A stretch of 64,000 nt of DNA from CADEED01 sp041395625 (GTDB lineage Bacteria; Pseudomonadota; Gammaproteobacteria; Steroidobacterales; Steroidobacteraceae). Position 1 is the first letter of the stretch; each line of letters opens with the position of its first letter. A model generated the notes under the pieces. The model saw only the letters and a list, made by a program, of their open reading frames with translations, was not told where the DNA came from and did no database searches. Position numbers and translations under genes: made by a program. Of this stretch, positions 56,106 through 64,000 are shown one piece after another. The stretch is taken from assembly GCA_041395625.1 (NCBI GenBank), contig JAWLAE010000001.1, positions 682,001 to 746,000 on the forward strand, read 5' to 3'.

Positions 56106-56744
56106 ATGAACTGCAAGAATTTTGCTCCGTTGGCTGCTGTTGGCGCCCTGTTTGTCGCAGGCGTCGCCAATGCAGGCTTCGTGATCATGGACAACGGTGG
56201 TGCGCCGATTTCCACTGTTAGCCCCATCCCAACCAACAACGACTATCGCGGTGACCTCATCGCAGCGGGCGTTGAACAGTTCAATCTGGGTGGTAGCTTG
56301 GCTTTGTCGGCTGATTCTCAGCCAGGGTCAATCAGCATTACTGCGTTTGCCTCAGAAGCTGGGTTTCTGAATCGCTTCACCTTGGGTGCGGCGTCGTTCA
56401 CATCGCCCGGAAACATGGCGTGGTCGCCGCGTGCGGTCGGTAGCGTTGCTGCCAGCGCTGGAATGGTGGACTTCGAGTTCTGTGCTCTGACAATCAGCTC
56501 GTGTCTCAATAACGATCAGAATGCCGATACAGTTGCCGGCAGCTTTCAGTCGGTCGGCATGTGGGTCTCAGAGGATGGCAACACGGCCTGGTTGCTATGG
56601 GACGACTCGGGTTCGGACATCGACGACAACCATGACGACCTGATCATCCGTCTGACCTACAGCGTGCCGGAGCCGGCATCGCTGGGCCTCCTGGGGCTCG
56701 GTCTGTTGGGTGTCGGTGCGATCCGACGTAAGCGCGCTGCGTAA
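56106..56744 (+). CDS. PEP-CTERM sorting-domain protein (XrtA substrate)
   Basis: A 212-residue exported protein: signal peptide (cleavage likely after VANA near residue 23), a beta-rich body without a known domain, and a C-terminal sorting tail. The tail consists of VPEP near residue 187, a hydrophobic helix of about 15 residues (LGLLGLGLLGVG) and the basic end RRKRAA. This is the exosortase recognition signal, so XrtA should cleave near VPEP. The body is acidic and low in lysine, and it contains two cysteines (FCALTISSC). It has its own sigma-54 promoter and terminator and is thus a single-gene unit. Confidence 0.93.
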   Translation: MNCKNFAPLAAVGALFVAGVANAGFVIMDNGGAPISTVSPIPTNNDYRGDLIAAGVEQFNLGGSLALSADSQPGSISITAFASEAGFLNRFTLGAASFTSPGNMAWSPRAVGSVAASAGMVDFEFCALTISSCLNNDQNADTVAGSFQSVGMWVSEDGNTAWLLWDDSGSDIDDNHDDLIIRLTYSVPEPASLGLLGLGLLGVGAIRRKRAA

Positions 56745-56768
56745 AGTAGCCTAGGGATCTGCTGATAT

Positions 56769-56797
56769 AAACGGCGCCTTCGGGCGCCGTTTTTCTT
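56769..56797. terminator. Bidirectional intrinsic terminator
   Basis: The stem ACGGCGCC/GGCGCCGT with a TTCG loop (56771-56790) is followed by a T-run (TTTTTCTTT) on the plus strand and preceded by an A-run. It ends the PEP-CTERM transcript and also overlaps the stop region of the convergent glrR gene, so it may serve both. Confidence 0.88.
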
Positions 56798-58182
56798 TAG
56801 CGCGACTTGAAATCCTCCGGCGTCAGCTGATGCCGTCCCAGCAGCTTGTAGAAATCCGTGCGATTGCGCTTCGCGAGCCTGGCTGCCTGGCTCACATTGC
56901 CGCCGGTGATCTGCAGGATCTGCGAGAGATAGCTGCGCGTGAATTCGTCGCGGGCCTCGTCGAAGGAGGGCAGGCGCCCCTGTGTGCCGCCCAAGGACTG
57001 CTGCACGAGTTCCACCGGAATGATGGGCGTCTGCGACAACGCCACATTCTGGCGAACCACGTTGGCGAGCTGGCGGATATTGCCCGGCCAGTCGGCGGTA
57101 GCGAGCAACTCGACCGCTTCCGGCGCATAGATCTTGCGCACGCCACTCTCTTTGGTAATGGTGGCGAGGAAATGCGATACGAGCAGTGGTATGTCTTCAC
57201 GCCGACGGTTGAGCGGTGGCATGTCGATGTGCACGACATTCAGCCGATAGTAGAGGTCTTCGCGAAACTGTCCGGCCATCATCATCTGCTGCAGATCGCG
57301 GTGGGTGGCCGAGATCACGCGCACGTTGACCGCCACGGCGTCGGTGACGCCGATCGGGCGGATGACGTTCTCCTGCAGCACGCGCAACAACTTCACCTGC
57401 AGCCGCATCGGCATGTCGCCGATTTCATCGAGCAGCAGGGTGCCGCCGTCGGCCGCCTGGAAGAGGCCCTTGTGGTCGCGAATCGCGCCGGTGAACGAGC
57501 CTTTGGTGTGGCCAAACAACTCGGACTCGAGCAGGTTCTCGGCCATGGCGCTGCAATTGATGGCTACGAATGGCTTGCCACGCCGTGGGCTGGCTTTGTG
57601 GATCGCACGGGCGAGCAGTTCCTTGCCGGTGCCACTCTCGCCGGTGATGAGTACGCGGGCGTCGGTGCCGGCCACCATGTGCGCCTGCGACAGCTTTTCT
57701 TCCACGGCTGAGCTGCGCGTGATGATCTCGGAGCGCCAGTCTTCGTCGCTCTCACTGAAGCCGGAAATGCGCAGCGCCTTCTGCACTTGATCCAGGAGTT
57801 CCTGCTTGTCGACGGGTTTGGTCAGAAAACCGAACGCGCCCATCTGCGTCGCCTGCACGGCATCGGGAATGGTGCCGTGCGCGGTGAGGATGATCACCTT
57901 GAGACCTGGATAGCGCGCCTGCAGCTCTTTCAGGAGGCCAATGCCGTCCATCTGATCCATGCGCAGGTCGGTGATGACGAGCTCTGGCCGGAAGCGTGCC
58001 GTGGCGGCGAGTGCGAGCGCACCGCTCTCGACGGCTTCGACTTCGTAGTTCTCGGCGCGCAGCCGGATGGTGAGCAGCCGCAGCAGGCCTGGGTCGTCAT
58101 CGACCACGAGGATGCGCGCCTTGCGCTTGTTGCTGCCGAGATGAGTGTTAGGTGGGCTGGCGAGCGGCATGGCGACTTGCAT
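56797..58182 (-). CDS. glrR: GlrR/QseF-type sigma-54 response regulator
   Basis: A 461-residue NtrC-family activator. The receiver carries Asp72 (ITDLRM), the AAA+ domain has GESGTGKE at 181-188 and GSFTGA at 228-233 (Ser in place of the usual Ala of GAFTGA). The C-terminus, NRTDFYKLLGRHQLTPEDF, closely resembles E. coli GlrR. In enterics GlrR activates envelope-stress and small-RNA promoters (glmY) with sigma-54. The ATG overlaps the stop of the lipoprotein gene by one base. It is the last gene of the glrK-lipoprotein-glrR operon. Confidence 0.9.
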   Translation of the reverse strand: MQVAMPLASPPNTHLGSNKRKARILVVDDDPGLLRLLTIRLRAENYEVEAVESGALALAATARFRPELVITDLRMDQMDGIGLLKELQARYPGLKVIILTAHGTIPDAVQATQMGAFGFLTKPVDKQELLDQVQKALRISGFSESDEDWRSEIITRSSAVEEKLSQAHMVAGTDARVLITGESGTGKELLARAIHKASPRRGKPFVAINCSAMAENLLESELFGHTKGSFTGAIRDHKGLFQAADGGTLLLDEIGDMPMRLQVKLLRVLQENVIRPIGVTDAVAVNVRVISATHRDLQQMMMAGQFREDLYYRLNVVHIDMPPLNRRREDIPLLVSHFLATITKESGVRKIYAPEAVELLATADWPGNIRQLANVVRQNVALSQTPIIPVELVQQSLGGTQGRLPSFDEARDEFTRSYLSQILQITGGNVSQAARLAKRNRTDFYKLLGRHQLTPEDFKSR

Positions 58183-58844
58183 CAGGGGTTACGTCCTTCG
58201 GGTTGCGAGGTGCGGTTCTTCATCGACTGCTCGATACGCGAAATTGCGTCGAGCTTGGCCTGCGCTTCCTCGAGCTGGCGCTTGAGCCGAGCATTCTCCT
58301 CGTTCTCGGCCGCCAGTCGTCGAGTCAACTGTGCAATCCGATCACGTTCACCACGATCGGATTGCGCCTGGGTGCGCTTCACCTCTGCTTGCAGTGCCTG
58401 GTAACGATCGATCAACGACAGCTGCAGGTAAGCGAGCGCGCGCTCAGCAGGCAGCAAAGTTTCAGGGTTAGCGAGCACTTCGCGCAACAGTCGCTGTGCG
58501 CCGACAGGGTCGAACTCGCTGTGATTCGGCGTGGCGAGCGCCAGGCCATAGCGCAGTGTGCGACTGGGCGTGGGGGCGGCTGCCTGCTCTGCCTGCAGTC
58601 TGGCCAGTGTTTCGGCTTGCTCGGCCGCGCTGCCGCTCGCAACGGTGAGCATGGTGTCGAGATAAGCGCCGATGACTGCGCCCTCGACGGCCTTCTGATC
58701 CACCGGTGGCGTGGGCGCCGGCGCTCGCGTCGTACCGGTGAGGCTGGGGCAACCCGCAAGCATGCCGAGCAGTCCGAGCGCCAGCGCGCCGCGCCCGATA
58801 CTGGCCGCCGCACGCAACGCGGTGGCCCGGCACTCACGCGGCAT
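58182..58844 (-). CDS. QseG/YfhG-like lipoprotein
   Basis: A 220-residue lipoprotein with lipobox LGMLAGC near residue 30, an N-terminal helical part and a C-terminal coiled coil (RLAAENEENARLKRQLEEAQAKLDAI). Its place between the kinase and regulator genes corresponds to QseG (YfhG) in the E. coli glrK-qseG-glrR operon, where QseG activates the kinase. Sequence similarity to QseG is weak, so the name rests on position and lipobox. The ATG at 58844 with AGGAG seven bases upstream is the best of three; it overlaps glrK by 11 bases. Confidence 0.75.
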   Translation of the reverse strand: MPRECRATALRAAASIGRGALALGLLGMLAGCPSLTGTTRAPAPTPPVDQKAVEGAVIGAYLDTMLTVASGSAAEQAETLARLQAEQAAAPTPSRTLRYGLALATPNHSEFDPVGAQRLLREVLANPETLLPAERALAYLQLSLIDRYQALQAEVKRTQAQSDRGERDRIAQLTRRLAAENEENARLKRQLEEAQAKLDAISRIEQSMKNRTSQPEGRNP

Positions 58845-60300
58845 GCGCATGCTCCTGCTGTGCGGTGGCACTCACCACGATCGGCATCTGAATGCAAAAG
58901 TGTGCGCCCGGATACACGCCGTCCAGTATCTCGATCTTGCCGCCGTGCGCGTTGGCGAACTCCAGCACGACTGACAGTCCAATGCCCGTCCCCTTCACGA
59001 AACCTCCGGTTGGCGCCTTGCCGGTGTAGAACGCCTCGAATATCCGCGCCCGCTCCGCACGCGGAATGCCCGGGCCGGAATCGGCGACGTCGATGCGCAA
59101 CTGATCCGCGGCAGCCACCGCATGCAGATAGATGGTGCCACCCTTGGGCGAATACTTGATGGCATTCGACAGCAGATTCTCGAAGATGAGGCGCACTTTG
59201 CCCCGGTCCGCCCGCAACTTGACGTCCTCGATCTTCACATCGAGGCGCACACGCTGCGAGATGACTGCTAACTGCTGGCTCTCCAGCACCTGCTTGACGA
59301 GCGGTCGCAGGCGAAAATCCGAGATATCGAGCCCGATGCTCTCCTTCTGCCAGGCGCTGAAGGACAGCAGGTTCTCGATCAGGCGCTGCAGCTTGATGCC
59401 GTTGTCGCGCAGGATGGCGATCACTTCGCGCTGGTTGTTGTCCAGCGCTCCGACTGCACCGTCCATCAGAAGTTCCGTGCCTTCGCGGATATTGGCGAGC
59501 GGCGTCTTGAGCTCATGGGACATGTGCCGCAGGAATTTGTTGCGCTCCTCGGCGAGATCCACGAGCCGCTGGCGCAGCCACTCGAGCTGGCCGCCGAGGC
59601 GCTTCAAATCGCGCGGCCCGGAGACCTCGATCGGGTTATTGAAGGTGCCGCGTCCCAGTTCGCTGATCGCGCGATCGATGGTGCGCAATGGCCGGCCGAT
59701 CGACAGCGTGAGCGCCAGAATCGCGACCAGCGTGAGCGGCGCCAGCAGCGCCGATTGCCACAGCATGCGCTGTTGTGCGCGCTCAGTCTCGAGTCGCAAC
59801 TCGGCCAGGCGCGCATCGACCAACTGGTTGCCGCTCGTGGCGATGCTGTTGGTGAATTCGTCGAGCTTGCCGATCTGCGCCAACGCCTCGGCCAGCTCGG
59901 GGCTGTTCGGCTTGGCGCTGGCTACCTGTTGCGCAAGCTTGGAATGCACGGCCTGGAAGTTGCGCAAGGCGCCCGCCGCCGGTTCCCGGTCGAGTACGCG
60001 GGCCAGCTGCTCGCGACTCGATTCCAGGCGCGCGTCGGCCTGGGCGTAGGAGTCCAGCAGTTTCTCGTCGCCCAACACCTGGTACAGGCGCAGGGTGCGC
60101 TCCAGCACCGCGACGTCCGAGAACATGCTTTGGGTCAGACGCGCGCCTTGCACGCCTTCGAGGACGATTTCCTGGCTGGAGGCTGCCAGACGGCGAATCT
60201 GGATGGACGCGTTGACGATCGCCACCAGCAGCGGGATGGCGATGAGCGCCAGCCCAAGGAGCATCAGACTGCTCAGGGACTGTGGTCTGGGCCAATGCAT
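58834..60300 (-). CDS. glrK: GlrK/QseE-type sensor histidine kinase
   Basis: A 488-residue kinase: one N-terminal helix (about 12-32), a periplasmic helical sensor domain (about 40-178), a second helix (about 182-202), HAMP (about 203-255), the phosphoacceptor His262 in FLRHMSHELKTPLANIREGTELL-like context (shared with E. coli GlrK), and an ATPase domain with NLLSNAIKYSP, DSGPGIP and GTGIGLSV. It probably responds to envelope stress and phosphorylates the adjacent GlrR. It is the first gene of the operon. Confidence 0.91.
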   Translation of the reverse strand: MHWPRPQSLSSLMLLGLALIAIPLLVAIVNASIQIRRLAASSQEIVLEGVQGARLTQSMFSDVAVLERTLRLYQVLGDEKLLDSYAQADARLESSREQLARVLDREPAAGALRNFQAVHSKLAQQVASAKPNSPELAEALAQIGKLDEFTNSIATSGNQLVDARLAELRLETERAQQRMLWQSALLAPLTLVAILALTLSIGRPLRTIDRAISELGRGTFNNPIEVSGPRDLKRLGGQLEWLRQRLVDLAEERNKFLRHMSHELKTPLANIREGTELLMDGAVGALDNNQREVIAILRDNGIKLQRLIENLLSFSAWQKESIGLDISDFRLRPLVKQVLESQQLAVISQRVRLDVKIEDVKLRADRGKVRLIFENLLSNAIKYSPKGGTIYLHAVAAADQLRIDVADSGPGIPRAERARIFEAFYTGKAPTGGFVKGTGIGLSVVLEFANAHGGKIEILDGVYPGAHFCIQMPIVVSATAQQEHAHAA

Positions 60301-60347
60301 CGCATCATTCTAGACGACCCTGCCCCCGGATGGCGAAAACGCGGTCT

Positions 60348-61340
60348 TTACCAGGGCTCGCGCTGCAACCGGCGCTCCCATTCGAGCGACGTGCGCACGA
60401 TGGCCTCCAGATCATCCAGCTTGGGTTGCCAGCCCAGCACCGAGCGCACCTTGTCGGCGCGCGCCACGAGGCTGGGGGGGTCGCCCGCCCGGCGCGGTTC
60501 TTCGCGGATATCCAGCTTCTGGGCCGCCACTCGCTCCACCATCGACAGCACCTGACGGACGCTATAGCCGTGCCCGTAGCCGCAATTGATGATGCTCGAC
60601 TCGCCGCCGGCCCGCAGGAAGTCGATAGCGTTCAAATGGGCCGCCGCCAGGTCGGCGACGTGAATATAGTCGCGCACACCGGTGCCATCGGGCGTGTCGT
60701 AGTCGGTGCCGTAAATCGACACATGCGAGCGCTTGCCGACGATTGCCTGGCAAGCCACTTTGACCAGCAACGTGGCCGCGCGCGTCGATTGCCCGATACG
60801 CCCGGCGGGATCGCTGCCGGCAACATTGAAATAGCGCAGCGCGACGTGCCGCAGAGGCGTCGCCAGCGACAGATCGCGCAGCATCCATTCAGACATCAGC
60901 TTGGAGGTGCCGTACGGATTGATGGGTGCGGTCGGCGTTTCCTCGGTCGCAAGGCCACTCGGGGGTATGCCGTACACGGCCGCCGTCGACGAGAACACCA
61001 CGTGCTTGATCTGCTGGGCTGCGCAGACTTCTAACAGATTACGCGTGGCGCAGGTGTTGTTGCCGTAGTACTTCAGGGGCTGTGCCACCGATTCCGGTAC
61101 GATGGTGTGGGCTGCAAAGTGCACGACGGTGTCGACGTGGTGCTCGCGCAGCAGGCCGGTGACCAGTGGTTTGTCGCCCACATTGCCGACCACCAGCGGC
61201 ACGTCGCCTACCGCTTGTCGAAAGCCGGTCGACAGATCGTCGAGTACGATGACGCCTTCGCCGCGTTCGGTGAGCTGCGCGACGACGTGACTGCCAATGT
61301 AGCCCGCGCCACCTGTGACGAGGATCTTGCTCTTGCTCAT
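60348..61340 (-). CDS. galE: UDP-glucose 4-epimerase
   Basis: A 330-residue extended SDR enzyme interconverting UDP-glucose and UDP-galactose. It begins ILVTGGAGYIGSHVV (NAD-binding, residues 6-20), has VVHFAAHTIVPES, SSTAAVYG and NPYGTSK (Tyr-x3-Lys), and RDYIHVADLAAAHL then NCGYGHGYSVRQV, all GalE hallmarks. The ATG at 61340 matches the family N-terminus; the longer frame to 61475 would overlap the divergent srkA gene. It may supply UDP-Gal or UDP-GalNAc to the polysaccharide locus. Confidence 0.93.
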   Translation of the reverse strand: MSKSKILVTGGAGYIGSHVVAQLTERGEGVIVLDDLSTGFRQAVGDVPLVVGNVGDKPLVTGLLREHHVDTVVHFAAHTIVPESVAQPLKYYGNNTCATRNLLEVCAAQQIKHVVFSSTAAVYGIPPSGLATEETPTAPINPYGTSKLMSEWMLRDLSLATPLRHVALRYFNVAGSDPAGRIGQSTRAATLLVKVACQAIVGKRSHVSIYGTDYDTPDGTGVRDYIHVADLAAAHLNAIDFLRAGGESSIINCGYGHGYSVRQVLSMVERVAAQKLDIREEPRRAGDPPSLVARADKVRSVLGWQPKLDDLEAIVRTSLEWERRLQREPW

Positions 61341-61466
61341 GATGTTGACTGCTGCACTCCGACCCCGGGTCCTTCCGGCGAGAGCGGATTTTACGATATC
61401 GATCTGGCAGGGTTGTGACCCAAATGGAGCTGTGCGGATGCTCGGCCGGCATGGCGGTTGCGAATT

Positions 61467-62456
61467 GTGACGCAACGCGCAAATCGTCCGTTCGAAACGC
61501 TCGATCCCGCTGCGGTGATGGCAGCCGCGGAATTTATCGGGATCGAGCCCTCCGGCCGACTACTGGCGCTCAACAGCTATGAGAACCGCGTGTATCAGGT
61601 GGCCGATGAGTCCGGCGAGTTGTGGGTGTTCAAGTTCTATCGGCCGGGCCGCTGGACCGATGAGGCGATCCTCGAGGAGCATCGCTATACGCTCGAGCTG
61701 GCCGAGCATGAACTACCGGTGGCACGACCGCTGCTGCGCGCCGGCGTATCCTTGTTTCACCTCGCGGGGCAGCGCTTCGCGGCGTTCGAATTCCTGGCAG
61801 GCCGCGCGCCTGAGCTCGACCGTCCGGACTCACTTGAGTTGTTAGGCCGAACGCTGGCGCGAGTGCATGCAGTCGGCGCGGTGTCGCGCTTCCAGTATCG
61901 GCCGGCGCTCAGCTTGCAACGGCTGGGGGTCGAGGCGCGCACGGCCGTGCTGGCGAGCGGTTTCGTGCCGCCGGCGCTCGAGGAGCGGTATGCTGATATC
62001 AGCTCGCAGCTCATCGCGCGCGTGCAGGACGAATTCGATGCCGTGGGGCCCGTGTCGCAGCTGCGCATACACGGCGACTGCCATCCCGGCAACATTCTAT
62101 GGCGCGAGACGGGGCCACTGTTCGTCGACTTCGATGATTGCGTCACGGGGCCGCGGGTCCAGGATCTGTGGATGTTCCTGGCTGGCGGGCCGGGCGAGCA
62201 GCAGAGCGGCTGGGCACATCTGATGCGCGGTTATGAATCTTTCGGCAGCGTCGATTCGCTCGAGCTCAGGCTGGTGGAGCCGCTGCGCAGTCTGCGCATC
62301 CTGCACTATGCGGCGTGGCTCGCAGTGCGCTGGATCGATCCGGCCTTCCCGCGCGCCTTCCCCTGGTTCAACGAGCCGCGCTTCTGGGAGCGGCACTTGC
62401 AGGATCTGATGGAACAGCTGGCTAACATCGACGAGCCGCCGTTGCTGGCGCGCTGA
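61467..62456 (+). CDS. srkA: SrkA/RdoA-type stress response kinase
   Basis: A 329-residue protein with the aminoglycoside-phosphotransferase-like kinase fold. LNSYENRVYQV and FKFYRPGRWTDEAILEEH (ATP-binding lysine) near residues 35-65, then IHGDCHPGNILW near residue 200 and FVDFDDCVTGP (catalytic loop and metal Asp), match E. coli SrkA (YihE), which protects against envelope and oxidative stress. The GTG at 61467 aligns with the E. coli start; a TTG at 61458 is an alternative. It is divergent from galE. Confidence 0.9.
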   Translation: MTQRANRPFETLDPAAVMAAAEFIGIEPSGRLLALNSYENRVYQVADESGELWVFKFYRPGRWTDEAILEEHRYTLELAEHELPVARPLLRAGVSLFHLAGQRFAAFEFLAGRAPELDRPDSLELLGRTLARVHAVGAVSRFQYRPALSLQRLGVEARTAVLASGFVPPALEERYADISSQLIARVQDEFDAVGPVSQLRIHGDCHPGNILWRETGPLFVDFDDCVTGPRVQDLWMFLAGGPGEQQSGWAHLMRGYESFGSVDSLELRLVEPLRSLRILHYAAWLAVRWIDPAFPRAFPWFNEPRFWERHLQDLMEQLANIDEPPLLAR

Positions 62457-62530
62457 GTTTGCAACATAAGTGCTCGCCAATCGGCGACGCTCGCACCGAA
62501 CTCGCGCACTTTGGTAATCTTGCAATCATC

Positions 62531-64000
62531 ATGTCTCGATTCCTGGTCGATGGCGCAGGTGGGTGCGCATGGCTTGCCACCCTGGCGCTGCTTGCGCTGG
62601 CCGGTTGTGGTGGCGGCGGTTCGTCGGGCGGTGGCGGGACGCTGCCGCCGCAGCCGACTGACGTCGTTGTCTCGGGTCGAATCACCTTCGATCGTGTGCC
62701 GATTGGCAGCGGCGCCGGACAGGGCCTCGATTTCGCGGCTGTCGTGCTGGCACCGGCGCGCGCCGTCACCGTCGAAGCATTGGCGGCGGCGAACAGCGCG
62801 GTGCTGGCGAGTACGGTGACGAATGACACGGGTAACTACTCGCTCTCGCTGGCGCCGAACACCAATGTCTTGCTGCGCGTCAAGGCCGAGATGGTGCGCA
62901 CGGGTGCGCCGTCATGGAGTTTCCGCGTTCGGAACAACACCAATGGCAACGCTCTGTATGCCCTGGACGGCACCAGTTTCAACACGGGTACCACCAATTC
63001 GCAGCGGGACCTGCATGCCGCGTCCGGCTGGGGCGGCGCGGGCTATACGACGCCGCGCGCCGCGGCGCCGTTCGCGATTCTGGATACCGTCTATCAGGCG
63101 TACACGCTCGTGCTGGGCGCGGAGCCTGGCGCCAGCTTTCCGCCGCTCGATCTGTTCTGGAGTACGACCAATCGCGTGGGCACAGGTGGCTGTGCAGTCG
63201 ATCGCCCGAGCATCGCGAGCGGTGTGATCTGTACGACATTCTATCTGGCGCCGGTCGCCAACCCAGCCGCCAGCCGACCGGACGCGGGCATCTATGTGCT
63301 GGGCTCTGCCAATGACGATTCGGACGAGTTCGACCGCCACGTCATCGCACACGAATGGGGTCATTACTACCAGGACAGCTTTTCGCGTGATGACAGCATT
63401 GGCGGGCCGCACGGTTTCAGCGATCGCCTGGATCCGCGGCTCGCGTTCAGCGAGGGCTGGGGCAACGCGTTCTCGGGCATGGTGGTGGGTGACCGGAATT
63501 ATCGCGACAGCTTTGCCGCCGGCGGCCAGCAGCGCTCGTTCGGTTTCGATCTGGAGAGCAATCCGGGTGCCAGTGCCGCATCGATCGGCTGGTACAGCGA
63601 GAGTTCCATCCAGTCGCTGCTCTGGGATTTCTTCGACGATGCGCCCGACGGGCTCGATACCGTCGCGCTGGGCTTTGCGCCCATCCATCGCGTGATGGCC
63701 AATGAGGTGCGCACCGCGGCGGCATTCTCGACTGTCTATCCCTTCGTCGAGGGACTGCGGACACGGGCGCCCGCGTCGGATGGCGCGATCGAGGCGCTGG
63801 TCCGTGCGCAGCAGATCAGCACGCAGCGCGGCGATCCGTTCGGCACGGCCGAGGCGAACAACGGCGGCGATCCACGCAATTTGCCGATTTACCGGCCCAT
63901 TCTCCCGGGCACTACCGAGCGCGTCTGCTCAACGGTTGCACCCAACGGGCCGGTCAACAAGCTGGGCGTTGCCAGGTTCCTGCGTTTCGATCTGGCAGCG
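62531..64000 (+). CDS. Lipoprotein zinc metalloprotease (3' truncated by window)
   Basis: The frame from the ATG at 62531 is open for 490 codons to the window edge. The signal peptide ends in a lipobox with Cys26 (LALAGC) followed by a Gly/Ser-rich linker. A region with a carboxypeptidase-regulatory-like beta fold (ITFDRVPIG to SLSLAPNTN) is followed by the metalloprotease motif HEWGH at 274-278, and Glu308 in SEGWGNAF is a plausible third zinc ligand (HExxH-x29-E, a gluzincin-like layout). It probably acts at the outer membrane or in the periplasm. The substrate is unknown, and the C-terminus lies outside the window. Confidence 0.8.
   Translation, partial: MSRFLVDGAGGCAWLATLALLALAGCGGGGSSGGGGTLPPQPTDVVVSGRITFDRVPIGSGAGQGLDFAAVVLAPARAVTVEALAAANSAVLASTVTNDTGNYSLSLAPNTNVLLRVKAEMVRTGAPSWSFRVRNNTNGNALYALDGTSFNTGTTNSQRDLHAASGWGGAGYTTPRAAAPFAILDTVYQAYTLVLGAEPGASFPPLDLFWSTTNRVGTGGCAVDRPSIASGVICTTFYLAPVANPAASRPDAGIYVLGSANDDSDEFDRHVIAHEWGHYYQDSFSRDDSIGGPHGFSDRLDPRLAFSEGWGNAFSGMVVGDRNYRDSFAAGGQQRSFGFDLESNPGASAASIGWYSESSIQSLLWDFFDDAPDGLDTVALGFAPIHRVMANEVRTAAAFSTVYPFVEGLRTRAPASDGAIEALVRAQQISTQRGDPFGTAEANNGGDPRNLPIYRPILPGTTERVCSTVAPNGPVNKLGVARFLRFDLAA

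Noticed and set aside
56830..57711. 293-codon plus-strand frame opposite glrR
   Set aside because: It mirrors the conserved AAA+ coding sequence of GlrR and has no independent protein features.

Overview
The window comes from a high-GC Gram-negative bacterium, most likely a gammaproteobacterium. Support for this: the tRNA genes encode CCA, there is a GlrK/QseG/GlrR-type operon and an SrkA-type kinase, the TonB-dependent receptor ends in phenylalanine, and a complete exosortase A (XrtA, PEP-CTERM) module is present. A Steroidobacteraceae/Nevskiales-like origin fits but is only an inference. About 55 protein genes and three tRNA genes can be supported. No insertion sequence, prophage, CRISPR array or rRNA was seen.

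Layout. Positions 1-6000: the end of a TonB-dependent receptor, a nitroreductase, a DUF4136 lipoprotein, tRNA-Val, gltX, tRNA-Ala and tRNA-Glu, and a secreted amidohydrolase. Positions 6017-7251: a Phd-like/PemK-like toxin-antitoxin pair behind a perfect 17-bp inverted repeat, then a small unknown gene. Positions 7257-12278: an uncharacterised metabolic cassette with two paralogous bicupin proteins, an MFS transporter, an NTF2-like protein and a GlcD-type FAD oxidase. Positions 12404-24306: the co-directional XrtA core (initiating sugar-phosphate transferase, PrsK, PrsR, XrtA fused to an EpsI-like tail, PrsT, chain-length regulator, tyrosine autokinase).

Positions 24331-55933 hold a large, apparently lower-GC exopolysaccharide locus assembled from blocks on alternating strands. 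It contains nine glycosyltransferase-like genes, a Wzx flippase, an O-antigen ligase/polymerase-like protein, two polysaccharide deacetylases, a formyltransferase-like protein, two membrane acyltransferases, two hexapeptide acyltransferases, a GtrA/GtrB/GT39 side-chain module, methyltransferases, a secreted DUF4091 protein, and an FkbH-ACP-VOC-acyltransferase cassette. The likely scheme is that the sugar transferase at 12404 primes undecaprenyl phosphate, the locus builds and decorates the repeat unit, Wzx flips it, the Wzy-like protein polymerises it, and the chain-length/tyrosine-kinase pair controls length and export. No outer-membrane Wza-type exporter was found in the window.

At 56106 lies a PEP-CTERM protein, the expected XrtA substrate. 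It is preceded by a textbook sigma-54 promoter, the class that PrsR activates, so the signalling pair, the sorting enzyme and one substrate occur together. After a bidirectional terminator come the GlrR/lipoprotein/GlrK operon, galE, srkA and the start of a lipoprotein zinc metalloprotease that runs off the end of the window.
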